Counted from the first letter of the stretch, positions 52,487-61,738 are shown. The stretch: 64,000 bases of DNA from Mesorhizobium sp. M1E.F.Ca.ET.045.02.1.1 (GCF_003952485.1 NZ_CP034447.1:4912501-4976500); one strand, 5' to 3'. Translations and numbers: made by a program. Notes: generated by a model from the sequence alone, not told the origin.

Positions 52487-52747
52487 TCAGTTCCTCGCGA
52501 AGGCGAAGCGCTTGATGTGGTCGGCGACGACGGTTTCCAGCCGCTCGAGCGCGGCAACGTCATCAGCGGCGACCGCAATATGAAGGGCCTTGTCGTCGGC
52601 ATCCATCACGGTGCGGCCGAGCGAGAGCTGGATGGCGCCATGGTGCGGGTCGAATTCGACCGGGAACTTGTGCGACCAGTGCTTGCAGAGCTGCTGCAGG
52701 TAACGGCTGGCGTGCTCGGTGGCGACATCGGCGCGGCTGGTCGGCAT
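52487..52747 (-). CDS. DUF2218 family protein
   Basis: An 86-residue protein matching DUF2218: TEHASRYLQQLCKHWSHKFP, VEFDPHHGAIQLSLGRTVMD and HIAVAADDVAALERLETVVA. Family members lie near iron-uptake genes in some bacteria, but their activity is unknown and no such gene is adjacent here. AGGAGAATTCC precedes the ATG at 52747, a very good start. A strong terminator upstream (52770-52795) separates it from the glyoxalase gene. Confidence 0.88.
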   Translation of the reverse strand: MPTSRADVATEHASRYLQQLCKHWSHKFPVEFDPHHGAIQLSLGRTVMDADDKALHIAVAADDVAALERLETVVADHIKRFAFARN

Positions 52748-52769
52748 GGAATTCTCCTGGTGGATCAAG

Positions 52770-52795
52770 AAAAACGCCGGCCTGGAAGGCCGGCG
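52770..52795 (-). terminator. Terminator after glyoxalase I
   Basis: On the minus strand CGCCGGCCT-TCC-AGGCCGGCG forms a perfect 9-bp stem followed by TTTTT. It ends the glyoxalase transcript 80 bp after its stop, before the DUF2218 start. Confidence 0.85.
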
Positions 52796-52875
52796 CCACA
52801 AGCGGATAGATAGGCACCGCCCGGCGAAACGCCATAGGCAGGCCTGCCGGCATGCTCCTGGGCGTGTGCTGACGC

Positions 52876-53316
52876 CTACCAGCTTCCCGTGTTCGTCATC
52901 GAGGCCCACGGCTCGGCCTTGGCCTTTGCCGGGCCTTTCTGCAGCAGCTCGATCGAAATGCCATCCGGCGAGCGGATGAAGGCCATGTTGCCGTCGCGCG
53001 GCGGCCGGTTGATGGTCACGCCATTGTCCATCAGCTTCTGGCAGGTGGCGTAGATGTCGTCGACCTCATAGGCGAGGTGGCCGAAATTGCGGCCGCCTTT
53101 GTATTCTTCGGGATCCCAATTGTAGGTCAGCTCGACCAGCGGCGCCTTCTCGGCGATGCCGCTCTGCTCGTCCTCGGACGCGGCGAGGAAGATCAGCGTA
53201 TAGCGTCCCTGCTCGTTCTCGTAGCGGCGCACTTCCTTGAGGCCGAGCTTGTTGCAGTAGAAATCGAGGGATTGATCGATGTCGGCGATGCGGACCATTG
53301 TGTGGAGATAGCGCAT
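52876..53316 (-). CDS. gloA: Lactoylglutathione lyase (glyoxalase I)
   Basis: Detoxifies methylglyoxal by isomerising its hemithioacetal with glutathione to S-lactoylglutathione. In the 146-residue form starting at 53316 ([20 protein letters not shown]), metal ligands correspond to His5, Glu62 (PLVELTYN), His80 (NFGHLAYEV) and Glu123 (GISIELLQK). Family motifs [20 protein letters not shown] and the N-terminal betaalpha repeat are present. The tail ([15 protein letters not shown]) is extra but short. The frame is open 43 codons further upstream without similarity. A strong terminator follows. Confidence 0.93.
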   Translation of the reverse strand: MRYLHTMVRIADIDQSLDFYCNKLGLKEVRRYENEQGRYTLIFLAASEDEQSGIAEKAPLVELTYNWDPEEYKGGRNFGHLAYEVDDIYATCQKLMDNGVTINRPPRDGNMAFIRSPDGISIELLQKGPAKAKAEPWASMTNTGSW

Positions 53317-53575
53317 ATCGGTTTCCTCGCGGGTTGCGTTGCGGCGCACCATAGGAGCCGCTCCGCCAAAGGGCAATCGTCCGACAAAACGGGTGGGAGG
53401 GCCGTTTTTCAGGCCGGCCATTTGCCTGTCCCGAAGCGCCGGCAAACGAGAATTGCGGCTTTCCCGTGCGCAACGGTGAAAAAAGGCACGTCAGGTCTTG
53501 CACACCCCGGAAGCCGCAGTGTTAATCTCATGGCAAGAATCAGTGTCGGTTGCAGTAGGAAAAGGGGGCATTCTT

Positions 53576-54169
53576 ATGGGGGAAAAAGCCTCTTTCACGA
53601 GGCGGGACGGAAGCCTTGACGACGCCTTGAAGCGGGACAGCGGCGGCGACGCCGCCGAGTTTGTCGAAATCGCCGGCGCTATCAAATGGTTCGACGTGGC
53701 CAAGGGCTACGGCTTCATTCTTCCGGACGACGGCGTCTCGGGTGATGTTCTCCTCCATGTGACATGTCTTCGAAGGGACGGTTTCCAGACCGCGTTGGAA
53801 GGCGCGCGCGTCGTCTGCCTCGTCAAGCAGGGCGAGCGCGGCCTGCAGGCTTTCCGCGTTCTTTCCATGGATGCCTCCACGGCGGTTCATCCGGCGGAGC
53901 AGGAGCAGCGCACGCATGTCACCGTGACGGCCGAAAGCGGGCTCGAGCGGGCGCTCGTGAAGTGGTTCAACCGCACCAAGGGCTTCGGCTTCCTGACCCG
54001 GGGCGACGGCACAGAGGATATCTTTGTCCACATGGAGACGCTGCGCCGCTACGGCATCACCGAACTGAGGCCGGGGCAGGTCGTGCTGGTTCGCTTCGGG
54101 CGCGGCGACAAAGGCCTTATGGCCGCCGAAATCCATCCCGATATGGGCACCTTGCCGGTCTCGCATTAG
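53576..54169 (+). CDS. Double cold-shock domain protein
   Basis: A 197-residue protein with two cold-shock (OB-fold) domains, each with an RNP1-like motif: [18 protein letters not shown] at about residues 34-51 and [20 protein letters not shown] near 125-144, plus [13 protein letters not shown] and [14 protein letters not shown]. It would bind single-stranded RNA or DNA as a chaperone. Double-domain versions are common in rhizobia and resemble CspA pairs. The linker ([20 protein letters not shown]) is polar and flexible. Start at the ATG at 53576, preceded by AGGAAAAGGGGG. The TAG stop coincides with the edge of a repeat element. Confidence 0.9.
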   Translation: MGEKASFTRRDGSLDDALKRDSGGDAAEFVEIAGAIKWFDVAKGYGFILPDDGVSGDVLLHVTCLRRDGFQTALEGARVVCLVKQGERGLQAFRVLSMDASTAVHPAEQEQRTHVTVTAESGLERALVKWFNRTKGFGFLTRGDGTEDIFVHMETLRRYGITELRPGQVVLVRFGRGDKGLMAAEIHPDMGTLPVSH

Positions 54170-54216
54170 AGCAATTCCAGGAAAAGTGCGTAGCGGTTTT
54201 CCGCCCGGAATTGCGT
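54168..54216. repeat. GCAATTCC intergenic repeat, copy A
   Basis: GAGCAATTCCAGGAAAAG, then GCGGTTTTCCGCCCGGAATT and GCG. The copy at 26264-26310 matches it inverted, and a diverged copy lies at 19221-19291. It begins inside the stop codon of the cold-shock gene, and inverted GCAATTCC/GGAATTGC arms allow it to fold. Confidence 0.8.
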
Positions 54217-54480
54217 CAAAACAAAGAGATAAAGCGGTTCGCCGTTTCTGTGAAATGGTGAAACGCTCGAGGGCTTCCCCGACACGATCAGGATGGGCCC
54301 GTCTCGTGACAAGGCCTTGCACGTGCAAGGCCTTGTCTTGTCCGAAAACCGGTTCCACTCGCCTGGATCATGGTTTAAAGCGCGTCGCGGCGAAACGGAT
54401 TCAGGCGCCGCGCTTTGTGTTTGTTTTGATGCATGTCGTTTGCCCAAAACCGCTGCGCATTTTTGGGCGACTTTGCATTA
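54217..54480. repeat. Cluster of mosaic repeats with a 30-bp perfect palindrome
   Basis: This gap between the cold-shock and DUF192 genes contains no gene. At 54308-54337 GACAAGGCCTTGCAC is followed directly by its exact reverse complement. Segments at 54343-54358 and 54379-54402 match the repeat at 33328-33400. Further on, GTTTTGATGCATGTCGTT and CCAAAACCGCTGCGCA look like parts of another dispersed rhizobial element. The blocks are arranged like mosaic elements. Confidence 0.65.
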
Positions 54481-54505
54481 GGACGAGGTCTGGACGAGGT
54501 ATCAC

Positions 54506-55018
54506 ATGTCTTACCGCAACTGGCTGACTGCAGGCGCGCTTTGCGGCGCCATCGTTTTGGCTGCCTATTTCGGCGCCTTGAAATCGAGCTCGGCGGACGG
54601 CCAGGCCATGATGCTGCCGGTCGATCCGACGCCGCTGGTCGCGGTGACCGGCTCCGGCGAGCATTCCTTCTCCGTCGAGATCGCCGATACGTCCGACGAG
54701 CGCGAGGCCGGGCTGATGTTCCGCAAGGATATGGCCGCCGACCACGGCATGCTGTTCGTATTCGAGAAATCCGGCGAAGTGAATTTCTGGATGAAGAACA
54801 CGCCGATGCCGCTCGACCTGGTCTTTGTCGGCGAGGACGGCAAGATCAAGGCCATCAAGCGCGGCGAACCGGAATCGGAGGCGATCATCTCTCCGGGACA
54901 TCCGGTGAGATTCGTGCTCGAGCTCAAGGCGGGAACGGCCGCCAAGGACGGTCTCGAGGACGGCGATCTCTTGCGCCACCCGGTGATCGCCAAGGCGTCG
55001 GGCGCCGGTTCCGACTGA
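54506..55018 (+). CDS. DUF192 family exported protein
   Basis: A 170-residue protein with an N-terminal anchor or signal (MSYRNWLTAGALCGAIVLAA) and a DUF192 domain: EIADTSDEREAGLMFRKDMA, GMLFVFEKSGEVNFWMKNTP and the conserved MPLDLVFVGEDGKIKAI. Family members are small beta-barrel proteins with no confirmed activity. The stop is 14 bp before the next hydrolase start, so the two genes are probably cotranscribed. No good ribosome binding site is visible upstream of the ATG; repeats fill the region. Confidence 0.88.
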   Translation: MSYRNWLTAGALCGAIVLAAYFGALKSSSADGQAMMLPVDPTPLVAVTGSGEHSFSVEIADTSDEREAGLMFRKDMAADHGMLFVFEKSGEVNFWMKNTPMPLDLVFVGEDGKIKAIKRGEPESEAIISPGHPVRFVLELKAGTAAKDGLEDGDLLRHPVIAKASGAGSD

Positions 55019-55032
55019 CTGCGGCTGCGTCA

Positions 55033-55800
55033 ATGCAATATTTTTCCCATGACGGCTTCGAACTCGCCTATCTCGACCGCCAGCCGGCGTCCGGGGAGGG
55101 CGATCCGGTGCTGATGATCCATGGCTTTGCCTCGAGCCATTACGTCAACTGGGTCTCGCCCGGCTGGTTCAAGACGCTGAACGACGGCGGCTACCGCGCC
55201 ATCGCCTTCGACAATCGCGGCCACGGCTCCTCGTCGAAGAGTTATGACGAGGCCGACTACACGCCGGCCAGGATGGCGTCGGACGCTGCCGCGCTGCTCG
55301 ATCACCTCGGAATCGAACGCGCCCATGTCATGGGCTACTCGATGGGCGCGCGGGTATCCGCATTCATGGCGTTGTCCAATCCGGACAAGGTGGCGACGCT
55401 GGTGTTGGGCGGTCTCGGCATCGGTCTGGTCGACGGCGTCGGCGATTGGGATCCGATCGCCGATGCGCTTCTGGCCGAGGACCCCGCCACGATCAGCCAT
55501 GCGCGCGGCCGCTCGTTTCGCGCTTTCGCCGACCAGACCCGCAGCGACCGCCGGGCGCTTGCCGTCTGCATCGTCGGCTCGCGCGCATCCATGAGCGAGG
55601 ACGATGTCGCGCGCATTTCACAGCCGACCCTGATCGCCGTCGGTACGAAGGACGACATCGCCGGCTCGCCCGACGAACTCGCCGCCCTGATGCCGAATGC
55701 AAAAGCCTTTCACATCGAAGGCCGCGACCATATGCTTGCCGTCGGCGACAAGAGCTTCAAGCAGCGGGTGCTCGAGTTCTACGCTGAAAATCCGCTCTGA
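55033..55800 (+). CDS. Alpha/beta hydrolase
   Basis: A 255-residue cytoplasmic hydrolase of the alpha/beta fold. The oxyanion motif is LMIHGFASSHYVNW, the nucleophile elbow GYSMGARVS (serine near residue 105), and the acid and histidine lie in VGTKDDIAGSP and IEGRDHMLAVGD near the C-terminus. It resembles 3-oxoadipate enol-lactonase-like or epoxide-hydrolase-like enzymes, but substrate cannot be inferred. The ATG at 55033 (MQYFSHDGFELAYLDRQ) was chosen because the fold begins here; the frame stays open far upstream without similarity. It follows the DUF192 gene after 14 bp. Confidence 0.9.
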   Translation: MQYFSHDGFELAYLDRQPASGEGDPVLMIHGFASSHYVNWVSPGWFKTLNDGGYRAIAFDNRGHGSSSKSYDEADYTPARMASDAAALLDHLGIERAHVMGYSMGARVSAFMALSNPDKVATLVLGGLGIGLVDGVGDWDPIADALLAEDPATISHARGRSFRAFADQTRSDRRALAVCIVGSRASMSEDDVARISQPTLIAVGTKDDIAGSPDELAALMPNAKAFHIEGRDHMLAVGDKSFKQRVLEFYAENPL

Positions 55801-55826
55801 ACGCGCGACTTCGCGCTCGAACGACC

Positions 55827-56327
55827 ATGGTCGATCTTCTCGTCACCTATATGGAGATGACCGAGCCGTCGTCCGGCGAGCCGCTTACGGTTCCGCTGTC
55901 CGGCGCGGCCGTGAGGCATGAGATGCCTGATCTTCCAAACTATCTCGACCTCTACCGCGCCGTCGGCGGACCGGTGCAATGGGACCAGCGGCTGCGCATG
56001 CCCAAGGTGGAGCTCGAAACGCTGCTCGCCAGCGCCTCGACGCATATCCATGTGCTGCGCGTCGACGGCGAAGCCGCAGGCTTCTGCGAGTTCAACGATG
56101 TCGGCCAGCAAGCCATCGAACTCGTTCATTTCGGGCTGGTTCCCGCATTCCAAGGGCGGCGGCTGGGGCCGTTCCTGCTCGACCGGGCGCTACGCGCGGT
56201 GTGGTCGCACCGGCCGGAAAGGCTTTGGCTTCATACCGATACCCATGATCATCCGGCCGCCCAGTCCGTTTACCGACGCGCGGGATTCAAGGCCTATGCG
56301 CAGCGCATGGAGACCTTTCCGGACTAG
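55827..56327 (+). CDS. GNAT family N-acetyltransferase
   Basis: A 166-residue GNAT acetyltransferase. Motif A reads IELVHFGLVPAFQGRRLGPF (residues about 97-116), with QGRRLG in place of the usual RGxGxG/A, as in some members. The C-terminal HDHPAAQSVYRRAGFKAYAQ is motif B. Substrate unknown. Starts at MVDLLVTYMEMTEPSSG, 26 bp after the hydrolase stop, so it may be the third gene of the DUF192-hydrolase unit. It converges on the HD gene with 6 bp between stops. Confidence 0.85.
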   Translation: MVDLLVTYMEMTEPSSGEPLTVPLSGAAVRHEMPDLPNYLDLYRAVGGPVQWDQRLRMPKVELETLLASASTHIHVLRVDGEAAGFCEFNDVGQQAIELVHFGLVPAFQGRRLGPFLLDRALRAVWSHRPERLWLHTDTHDHPAAQSVYRRAGFKAYAQRMETFPD

Positions 56328-56333
56328 GACTTG

Positions 56334-56933
56334 TCAACCCTCCAGCGCTACCAGCGAGCGCGCAAGGTTCTGCCGGGCCCTTTCTCCGAAGCGCCGCCGG
56401 AATTCAGCGGTATGGAAAATATGTGGGCGGGCTAGGAAGCTCTTCAGCACCGCTGCCCGGCCAGCGCGCCACATCGGTTCCTCGACCCAGCCATATTCGC
56501 GCCGGACGGCTTTCTCATAAGCATCGAAGGCGCCCGGCTCGGCGCCAAGGATTGCCAGGTCCATGTCGAGGAAAAGGGCTGCGTCGCTTGTCGCCTTCTC
56601 GTCGTCGAGCCGCGGCAACTGATGCGTGGCGGTGGCGTCGATCATCGCCACAATACGGCTGAGACGCTCCGAGCTGATGCGGCCGGAGAGCTTTTGCTCC
56701 GCCAAGACCGCGCTCTTGGTCTCGTTGTCCTTGGCGCGGCTGTCATAGATCGCGTCGTGGAACCAGATCGCCGCTTCGACGGCGTCCGGGTCATGGAGCA
56801 GGCGTCGGCATTCTTCCGCTAGCGCCAGCATGGCCTCGACATGAGCGAGGTCATGGTAGTGCCTGTCCCCGGCCTGATAGAGCGCGGTAAGCTCGTTTTT
56901 CAGTGCTCCGTCGATCAAGGGTTCGTTTTCCAT
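56334..56933 (-). CDS. HD-domain metal-dependent phosphohydrolase
   Basis: A 199-residue HD-superfamily protein (COG4339 type). The metal-binding set is visible: DRHYHDLAHVEAMLALAEEC gives the first histidines at about residues 25-32, and AAIWFHDAIYDSRAKDNETK the HD pair near 58-61. A further DMDLAILGAEPGAFDAYEK gives the last acidic residue near 123. The domain is complete and stands alone. Family substrates are nucleotides or related phosphates; none is assignable here. The start at 56933 has no strong ribosome binding site. Confidence 0.85.
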   Translation of the reverse strand: MENEPLIDGALKNELTALYQAGDRHYHDLAHVEAMLALAEECRRLLHDPDAVEAAIWFHDAIYDSRAKDNETKSAVLAEQKLSGRISSERLSRIVAMIDATATHQLPRLDDEKATSDAALFLDMDLAILGAEPGAFDAYEKAVRREYGWVEEPMWRAGRAAVLKSFLARPHIFHTAEFRRRFGERARQNLARSLVALEG

Positions 56934-56985
56934 CGCGGCTTGAATTCCCGTGAACCAAGTCCATTTGACAAAGCACTAAGGAAAA

Positions 56986-57019
56986 TTGAGTTCAACCGTG
57001 CTACGATCTACCTTATATA
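56986..57019 (+). promoter_or_regulatory. Candidate cysE promoter
   Basis: Two overlapping arrangements are possible: TTGAGT-17 bp-TACCTT, or TTCAAC-17 bp-TATATA. The TTGA-GT-TCAA inverted repeat at 56986-56995 coincides with the -35 region and could be a regulator site. Neither box set is a close match. Confidence 0.3.
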
Positions 57020-57053
57020 AGCCGCCGGAGAATGAGCAGGCCGGAGATCGTCG

Positions 57054-57902
57054 ATGAACAGCGTTACGATAGCCCGTCCCAGCATGGTGCAGCCGGTCGA
57101 TCCGATCTGGCGCTCGATCCGCGACGAGGCGATGGAAGCGGTGAACCGCGATCCGCTGCTGGCCGCCTTCCTCTATTCCACCATCCTCAACCAGGAAAGC
57201 CTGGAGGAAGCGGTCATCCATCGGCTGGCCGAGCGTCTGGCGCATCAGGATATCGGCTCCGATCTCATCCGTCAGACCTTCAAGGCGATGCTTGCCGACG
57301 ATCCGGAGTGGAGCACGACGCTGCGCGTCGACATCCAGGCCTATTATGACCGCGACCCGGCCTGCGACCGCTTCATCATGCCGGTGCTCTATTTCAAGGG
57401 TTTCCATGCCATCCAGACGCACCGGCTGGCGCACTGGCTGTGGAACCAGGGCCGCAGGGACTTCGCGCTCTACCTGCAGAGCCGCTCGTCCTCGGTGTTC
57501 CAGACCGACATCAATCCGGCCGCCCGCATCGGCAAGGGCATCTTCCTCGACCACGCCACCGGCCTGGTCGTCGGCCAGACGGCCGTCATCGAGGACGATG
57601 TCTCGATCCTGCACGGGGTGACGCTTGGCGGCACCGGCAAGGCCAGCGGCGACCGTCATCCGAAGATCCGCCGCGGCGTGCTGATCGGCGCCGGCGCCAA
57701 GATCCTCGGTAATATCGAGATCGGCCACTGCTCGAAGATCGCGGCCGGCTCGGTGGTGCTGTCGCCGGTGCCGCACAACAAGACGGTCGCCGGCGTGCCG
57801 GCGCGCGTCGTCGGTGAGACCGGCTGCGACCAGCCCTCGCGGCAGATGGACCAGCTCCTGCCTTCTCAGACGATGGACCACGTCGTCAGCTTCGACATCT
57901 GA
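57054..57902 (+). CDS. cysE: Serine O-acetyltransferase
   Basis: Acetylates serine with acetyl-CoA, the first step of cysteine synthesis, giving O-acetylserine. A helical N-terminal domain (residues 1-150) is followed by the left-handed beta-helix with LDHATGLVVGQTAVIEDDVS (catalytic histidine near 163) and ILHGVTLGGTGKASGDRHPK. The C-terminal tail (DQPSRQMDQLLPSQTMDHVV) ends in FDI, the isoleucine terminus that can dock into the cysteine synthase active site. Length 282 fits. GGAGATCGTCG precedes the ATG at 57054. Confidence 0.96.
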   Translation: MNSVTIARPSMVQPVDPIWRSIRDEAMEAVNRDPLLAAFLYSTILNQESLEEAVIHRLAERLAHQDIGSDLIRQTFKAMLADDPEWSTTLRVDIQAYYDRDPACDRFIMPVLYFKGFHAIQTHRLAHWLWNQGRRDFALYLQSRSSSVFQTDINPAARIGKGIFLDHATGLVVGQTAVIEDDVSILHGVTLGGTGKASGDRHPKIRRGVLIGAGAKILGNIEIGHCSKIAAGSVVLSPVPHNKTVAGVPARVVGETGCDQPSRQMDQLLPSQTMDHVVSFDI

Positions 57903-58051
57903 ATTCGGCCATCATTTGCGGCGGCCGGATTCCGGCTGCCGTGTCAAATACCGGTCGTCCCTATTTATCCTGCCGGCTTGCCTTTACATCGCCATTGTCG
58001 GCATGTCAGAAGCGCGTCCCAACGAACAAGGCCGACATTTCGGAGAAGACT

Positions 58052-58255
58052 TTGAAACCCGACGAGATCAGAAAGCTGGACGCCTATTTCAAACGCGTCT
58101 TCCAGAATCCCAAGCTGCAGGTGAAGGCGCGTCCGCGCAAGGAAGACTCGGCCGAAGTCTATGTCGGCGACGAATTCCTCGGCATCGTCTTCAAGGACGA
58201 GGACGACGGCGACTACAATTTCTCGATGGCGATCCTCGATATCGATCTGGCCTGA
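58052..58255 (+). CDS. DUF3126 family protein (TTG start)
   Basis: A 67-residue protein starting (M)KPDEIRKLDAYFKRVF, the canonical beginning of DUF3126, a small alphaproteobacterial family. The start must be the TTG at 58052, because it lies at the family N-terminus and GGAG is 5 bp upstream; the frame extends further upstream without similarity. Acidic segments (DDGDYNFSMAILDIDL) and no membrane part. Function unknown. Downstream, a T-run precedes rather than follows a hairpin at 58269-58296. Confidence 0.85.
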   Translation: MKPDEIRKLDAYFKRVFQNPKLQVKARPRKEDSAEVYVGDEFLGIVFKDEDDGDYNFSMAILDIDLA

Positions 58256-58322
58256 GCCGACATTTTTTTCGACCGGGCAGGAAGAGGCCCGGTCGGACTA
58301 GCCCCAGGGCAAACGGTCGAAC

Positions 58323-58931
58323 CTAGTCCAGGCAATGCCGCGGAATATGCACCCGCCGCCATCTGGTCGAGCCTTCCCGCACCACCACGCGGCGCCCAAC
58401 TGTCCTGTACGAAGGTGGAATTTCGGTGACGCGCCGCCGTTCCGGCCGCACCAGCACTTCCCGCGCCACGTTTTCATATTCCGCCGGAAGGACCACGCGA
58501 CGGACGCGCTCCGGCTCGACGATTACGGTTTCGGCGACGCGCGCATAGCGCGCCTTGCGCCAGATCTTGCACAGCACCTTGCGGCCATGGATGACGCGCC
58601 ATTCCCAGGCATAGCCGCCATCGTCGACCTTGACCGTGTGGTAGACGGTGCGCATGACGGCGGGCACGACCTCATAGGTGACGCGAGGCGGGGCGATCTG
58701 CTCCAGGCCTTCGCTTGTGCCGTAGATCGGCGGGTCATAGTCGACGAGTTGGCCGCCGGGGCTGACCATCACGTCTTCGTAGACGGTGTCATAAAGCGCC
58801 GGCCGATGCACCGGCTCGTAGCATTCGAGCGCGCGGCCGCCGGCAGCCGTTTGCGACACCGTTGCGAGCGTTGCCAGGCTGGCAGAGGTGAGCGATGCGA
58901 AGCTCTTGCGAAAGGAACTCTGGCGAAACAT
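58323..58931 (-). CDS. Exported hypothetical protein
   Basis: A 202-residue protein with an N-terminal signal-like region (LTSASLATLATVSQTAAGGR). The mature part is rich in R, V and Y, with repeated short motifs: RVTYEVVPAVMRTVYHTVKV, RVVLPAEYENVAREVLVRPE and RVTEIPPSYRTVGRRVVVRE, each ending in an alternating strand. These internal repeats suggest a beta structure. No family recognised, though repetitive exported proteins of this look are common in rhizobia. It lies between DUF3126 and clpP, pointing the other way. Confidence 0.7.
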   Translation of the reverse strand: MFRQSSFRKSFASLTSASLATLATVSQTAAGGRALECYEPVHRPALYDTVYEDVMVSPGGQLVDYDPPIYGTSEGLEQIAPPRVTYEVVPAVMRTVYHTVKVDDGGYAWEWRVIHGRKVLCKIWRKARYARVAETVIVEPERVRRVVLPAEYENVAREVLVRPERRRVTEIPPSYRTVGRRVVVREGSTRWRRVHIPRHCLD

Positions 58932-59262
58932 GACATTCCCCCGTTGAAAAAGGACGCCGGTTCAACGCAGGAATGTATCGGAAGGCCCGCCGCCGGACAG
59001 GGATTTCAAGGCTTGTCGTTAAGCCGCGCGGTTAAGAAATTGCTACCGAGGCGGCCGGTTAGCGCCTGAGCACTTCCGAACAAGGCGCAACCACAGGCAT
59101 TTCCTGACCGGCGGCGCTTGATTCGACTTAACCAGATGGCTAGGAGGGGCGGCCTTGCGCTAGGGTGAGCCGACATCCTATTTAGGATTTAACGATCAAG
59201 AACCGATTCCGCCCGATTGGCCATATTTCACGGCGCCGGAATCCATCTAACAAGGGTAGTCC
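58932..59262. other. Upstream region of clpP
   Basis: 331 bp without a gene. It holds the clpP promoter candidate (59155-59183) and the promoter of the exported hypothetical gene. No repeat or RNA gene is apparent. Confidence 0.5.
59155..59183 (+). promoter_or_regulatory. Candidate clpP promoter
   Basis: TTGCGC (59155-59160), 17-bp spacer, CTATTT (59178-59183). The -10 sits in TCCTATTTAGGA, a perfect inverted repeat around TT. It resembles the alphaproteobacterial heat-shock/housekeeping overlap; sigma factor not assignable. Confidence 0.4.
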
Positions 59263-59892
59263 ATGAAGAACCCCGTCGAAACCTACATGAACCTCGTTCC
59301 GATGGTGGTCGAGCAGACCAATCGCGGCGAGCGCGCCTATGACATTTTCTCCCGCCTGTTGAAGGAACGCATCATCTTCATCACCGGCCCGGTCGAGGAC
59401 GGCATGGCGACGCTGGTTTGTGCACAGCTTTTGTTCCTCGAGGCGGAGAACCCCAAGAAGGAGATCAACCTCTACATCAACTCGCCGGGCGGCGTCGTCA
59501 CCTCGGGCATGGCGATCTACGACACCATGCAGTTCATCAAGCCGGCGGTGTCGACGCTCTGCATCGGTCAGGCCGCCTCGATGGGCTCGCTGCTGCTTTG
59601 CGCCGGCCACAAGGATATGCGCTTCGCCACGCCGAACGCCCGCATCATGGTCCATCAGCCGTCCGGCGGCTTCCAGGGTCAGGCGTCGGACATCGAACGT
59701 CATGCGCAGGATATCATCAAGCTCAAGCGTCGCTTGAACGAGGTTTATGTCAAGCACACCGGCAAGAGCTATGACGAGATCGAACGGACGCTCGACCGCG
59801 ACCATTTCATGAGCGCTGACGAGGCCAAGGACTTTGGTCTGATCGACAAGGTCATCACGACGCGCGAGCTGGGCGAAACCGCCGCCGCGTAG
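59263..59892 (+). CDS. clpP: ATP-dependent Clp protease proteolytic subunit
   Basis: Serine peptidase that forms the 14-mer chamber of the Clp protease. The catalytic triad is Ser106 ([11 protein letters not shown]), His131 (MVHQPSGGF) and Asp180 ([20 protein letters not shown]). Length 209 including a short propeptide. AAGGG lies upstream of the ATG at 59263. clpX follows in the same direction after 296 bp, and lon after that: a protein quality-control cluster. Main regulation candidate is the promoter 80 bp upstream with an inverted repeat at its -10. Confidence 0.97.
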   Translation: MKNPVETYMNLVPMVVEQTNRGERAYDIFSRLLKERIIFITGPVEDGMATLVCAQLLFLEAENPKKEINLYINSPGGVVTSGMAIYDTMQFIKPAVSTLCIGQAASMGSLLLCAGHKDMRFATPNARIMVHQPSGGFQGQASDIERHAQDIIKLKRRLNEVYVKHTGKSYDEIERTLDRDHFMSADEAKDFGLIDKVITTRELGETAAA

Positions 59893-60188
59893 GCCCTGGT
59901 TGGCAGCTCGATGGTGCGATAACGTGCTTTTGGCGCGGCTTGCGGCATTTCGGCCACAATTGCCTGTTCCCTCGACGGTCGGGATTGCCTACGTTAAGGC
60001 TATGTTGATTTTCGACGGCTTAGCTTTGCATGGGGTTGCTGCGAATCATTGTCGCGTTTTCTGATTTGCGTATCGTACGGAATGCGCTGTGTGAGCCGGG
60101 ACACTGGCGGCCGCGAATTCCCGCGATAGATTGGTGAGACGCCCATGCGGCCAGACCATCGGCGGGCAGGCGGTGAAAGGACAGAAAA

Positions 60189-61463
60189 ATGAGCAAGGTA
60201 AGCAACAACGGCGGTGATTCAAAGAACACGCTCTATTGCTCGTTTTGCGGCAAAAGCCAGCACGAAGTGCGCAAGCTGATCGCCGGTCCGACCGTCTTCA
60301 TCTGCGACGAGTGCGTCGAGCTCTGCATGGATATCATCCGTGAGGAGAACAAGACCTCGATGGTGAAGTCGCGGGAGGGCGTGCCCACCCCGCAGGAGAT
60401 CCTCAAGGTCCTCGACGACTACGTCATCGGCCAGCCCTACGCCAAGCGGGTGCTGTCGGTCGCCGTCCACAACCATTACAAGCGCCTCGCGCATGCCGGC
60501 AAGAACAACGACGTCGAGCTGGCGAAGTCCAATATCCTTCTGATCGGCCCGACCGGCTGCGGCAAGACGCTGCTGGCGCAGACGCTCGCCCGCATCATCG
60601 ACGTGCCCTTCACCATGGCCGACGCCACGACGCTGACCGAAGCCGGTTATGTCGGCGAGGACGTCGAGAACATCATCCTGAAGCTTCTGCAATCGGCCGA
60701 CTACAATGTCGAGCGCGCGCAGCGCGGCATTGTCTATATCGACGAGATCGACAAGATCTCGCGCAAGTCGGACAATCCGTCGATAACCCGCGACGTGTCG
60801 GGCGAGGGCGTGCAGCAGGCGCTCTTGAAGATCATGGAAGGCACGGTCGCTTCCGTGCCGCCGCAGGGCGGCCGCAAGCACCCGCAGCAGGAATTCCTGC
60901 AGGTCGATACCGCCAATATCCTGTTCATCTGCGGCGGCGCCTTTGCGGGGCTCGACAAGATCATCTCGGACCGCGGCCGCAAGACCTCGATCGGCTTCGG
61001 CGCCACCGTGGCGTCGCCCGAGGATCGGCGCACCGGCGACCTGTTCCGCCAGGTCGAGCCGGAGGATCTGTTGAAGTTCGGCCTGATCCCGGAATTCGTC
61101 GGCCGTCTGCCGGTGCTGGCGACGCTCGAGGACCTCGATGAGCCGGCGCTGATCCAGATCCTGACCGAGCCGAAGAACGCGCTGGTCAAGCAGTATCAGC
61201 GGCTGTTTGAGATGGAGAATGTCGACCTGACCTTCCACGAGAACGCATTGTCGGCGATCGCCAAGCGCGCCATCGAGCGCAAGACCGGCGCGCGCGGCCT
61301 GCGCTCCATCATGGAAGCGATCCTGCTCGACACCATGTTCGAGCTGCCGGCGCTGGAAGGCGTGCGCGAAGTGGTGATCTCGGAAGAGGTGGTTTCCGGC
61401 AACGCCCGGCCGCTGTACATCTATTCCGAGCAGAAGGAAAAGAAGGGCAACGTCAGCGCCTGA
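60189..61463 (+). CDS. clpX: ATP-dependent Clp protease ATP-binding subunit ClpX
   Basis: AAA+ unfoldase that delivers substrates to ClpP. The N-terminal zinc-binding domain has Cys17, Cys20 (YCSFCGKS), Cys39 and Cys42 ([10 protein letters not shown]). Walker A is [11 protein letters not shown] near residue 121, Walker [14 protein letters not shown] near 180, and sensor residues follow. The C-terminal small domain and pore loops (GYVGEDVEN) are present. Length 424 fits. AAGGACAGAAAA precedes the ATG at 60189. An intrinsic terminator follows, so lon has its own promoter. Confidence 0.97.
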   Translation: MSKVSNNGGDSKNTLYCSFCGKSQHEVRKLIAGPTVFICDECVELCMDIIREENKTSMVKSREGVPTPQEILKVLDDYVIGQPYAKRVLSVAVHNHYKRLAHAGKNNDVELAKSNILLIGPTGCGKTLLAQTLARIIDVPFTMADATTLTEAGYVGEDVENIILKLLQSADYNVERAQRGIVYIDEIDKISRKSDNPSITRDVSGEGVQQALLKIMEGTVASVPPQGGRKHPQQEFLQVDTANILFICGGAFAGLDKIISDRGRKTSIGFGATVASPEDRRTGDLFRQVEPEDLLKFGLIPEFVGRLPVLATLEDLDEPALIQILTEPKNALVKQYQRLFEMENVDLTFHENALSAIAKRAIERKTGARGLRSIMEAILLDTMFELPALEGVREVVISEEVVSGNARPLYIYSEQKEKKGNVSA

Positions 61464-61493
61464 GATGGCACCCGATCCGGCAATTTTTCATGG

Positions 61494-61518
61494 AACGGCG
61501 CCCGTGCGGCGCCGTTTT
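61494..61518 (+). terminator. Terminator after clpX
   Basis: AACGGCGCC-CGTGC-GGCGCCGTT is a perfect 9-bp stem followed by TTG, with the last stem bases contributing to the T-run, 31 bp after the clpX stop. Confidence 0.8.
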
Positions 61519-61738
61519 GCTGTGACGGGGGTACTGGCAAGCGATGGAGTGGATGAACGGACCGTGTTAACCCTTGATCTTTGCTCCGCCCGCATCCACC
61601 TAACAGCGGAAGGCCGAAGCGCCGAATTCCGTGCTGTAAAATTCCCGTCACAAACTGTGGTAGGCGGAACGACGCTCGGTCGTTAATATAAGATTCGCGG
61701 TTGGCTCAATTAGCGTCCGCGACATGAAAGGTTGGACA

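Noticed and set aside
58269..58296. Terminator at a CGACCGGGC/GCCCGGTCG hairpin
   Set aside because: The T-run lies before the hairpin on the plus strand and becomes an A-run after it on the minus strand, the wrong arrangement for an intrinsic terminator.
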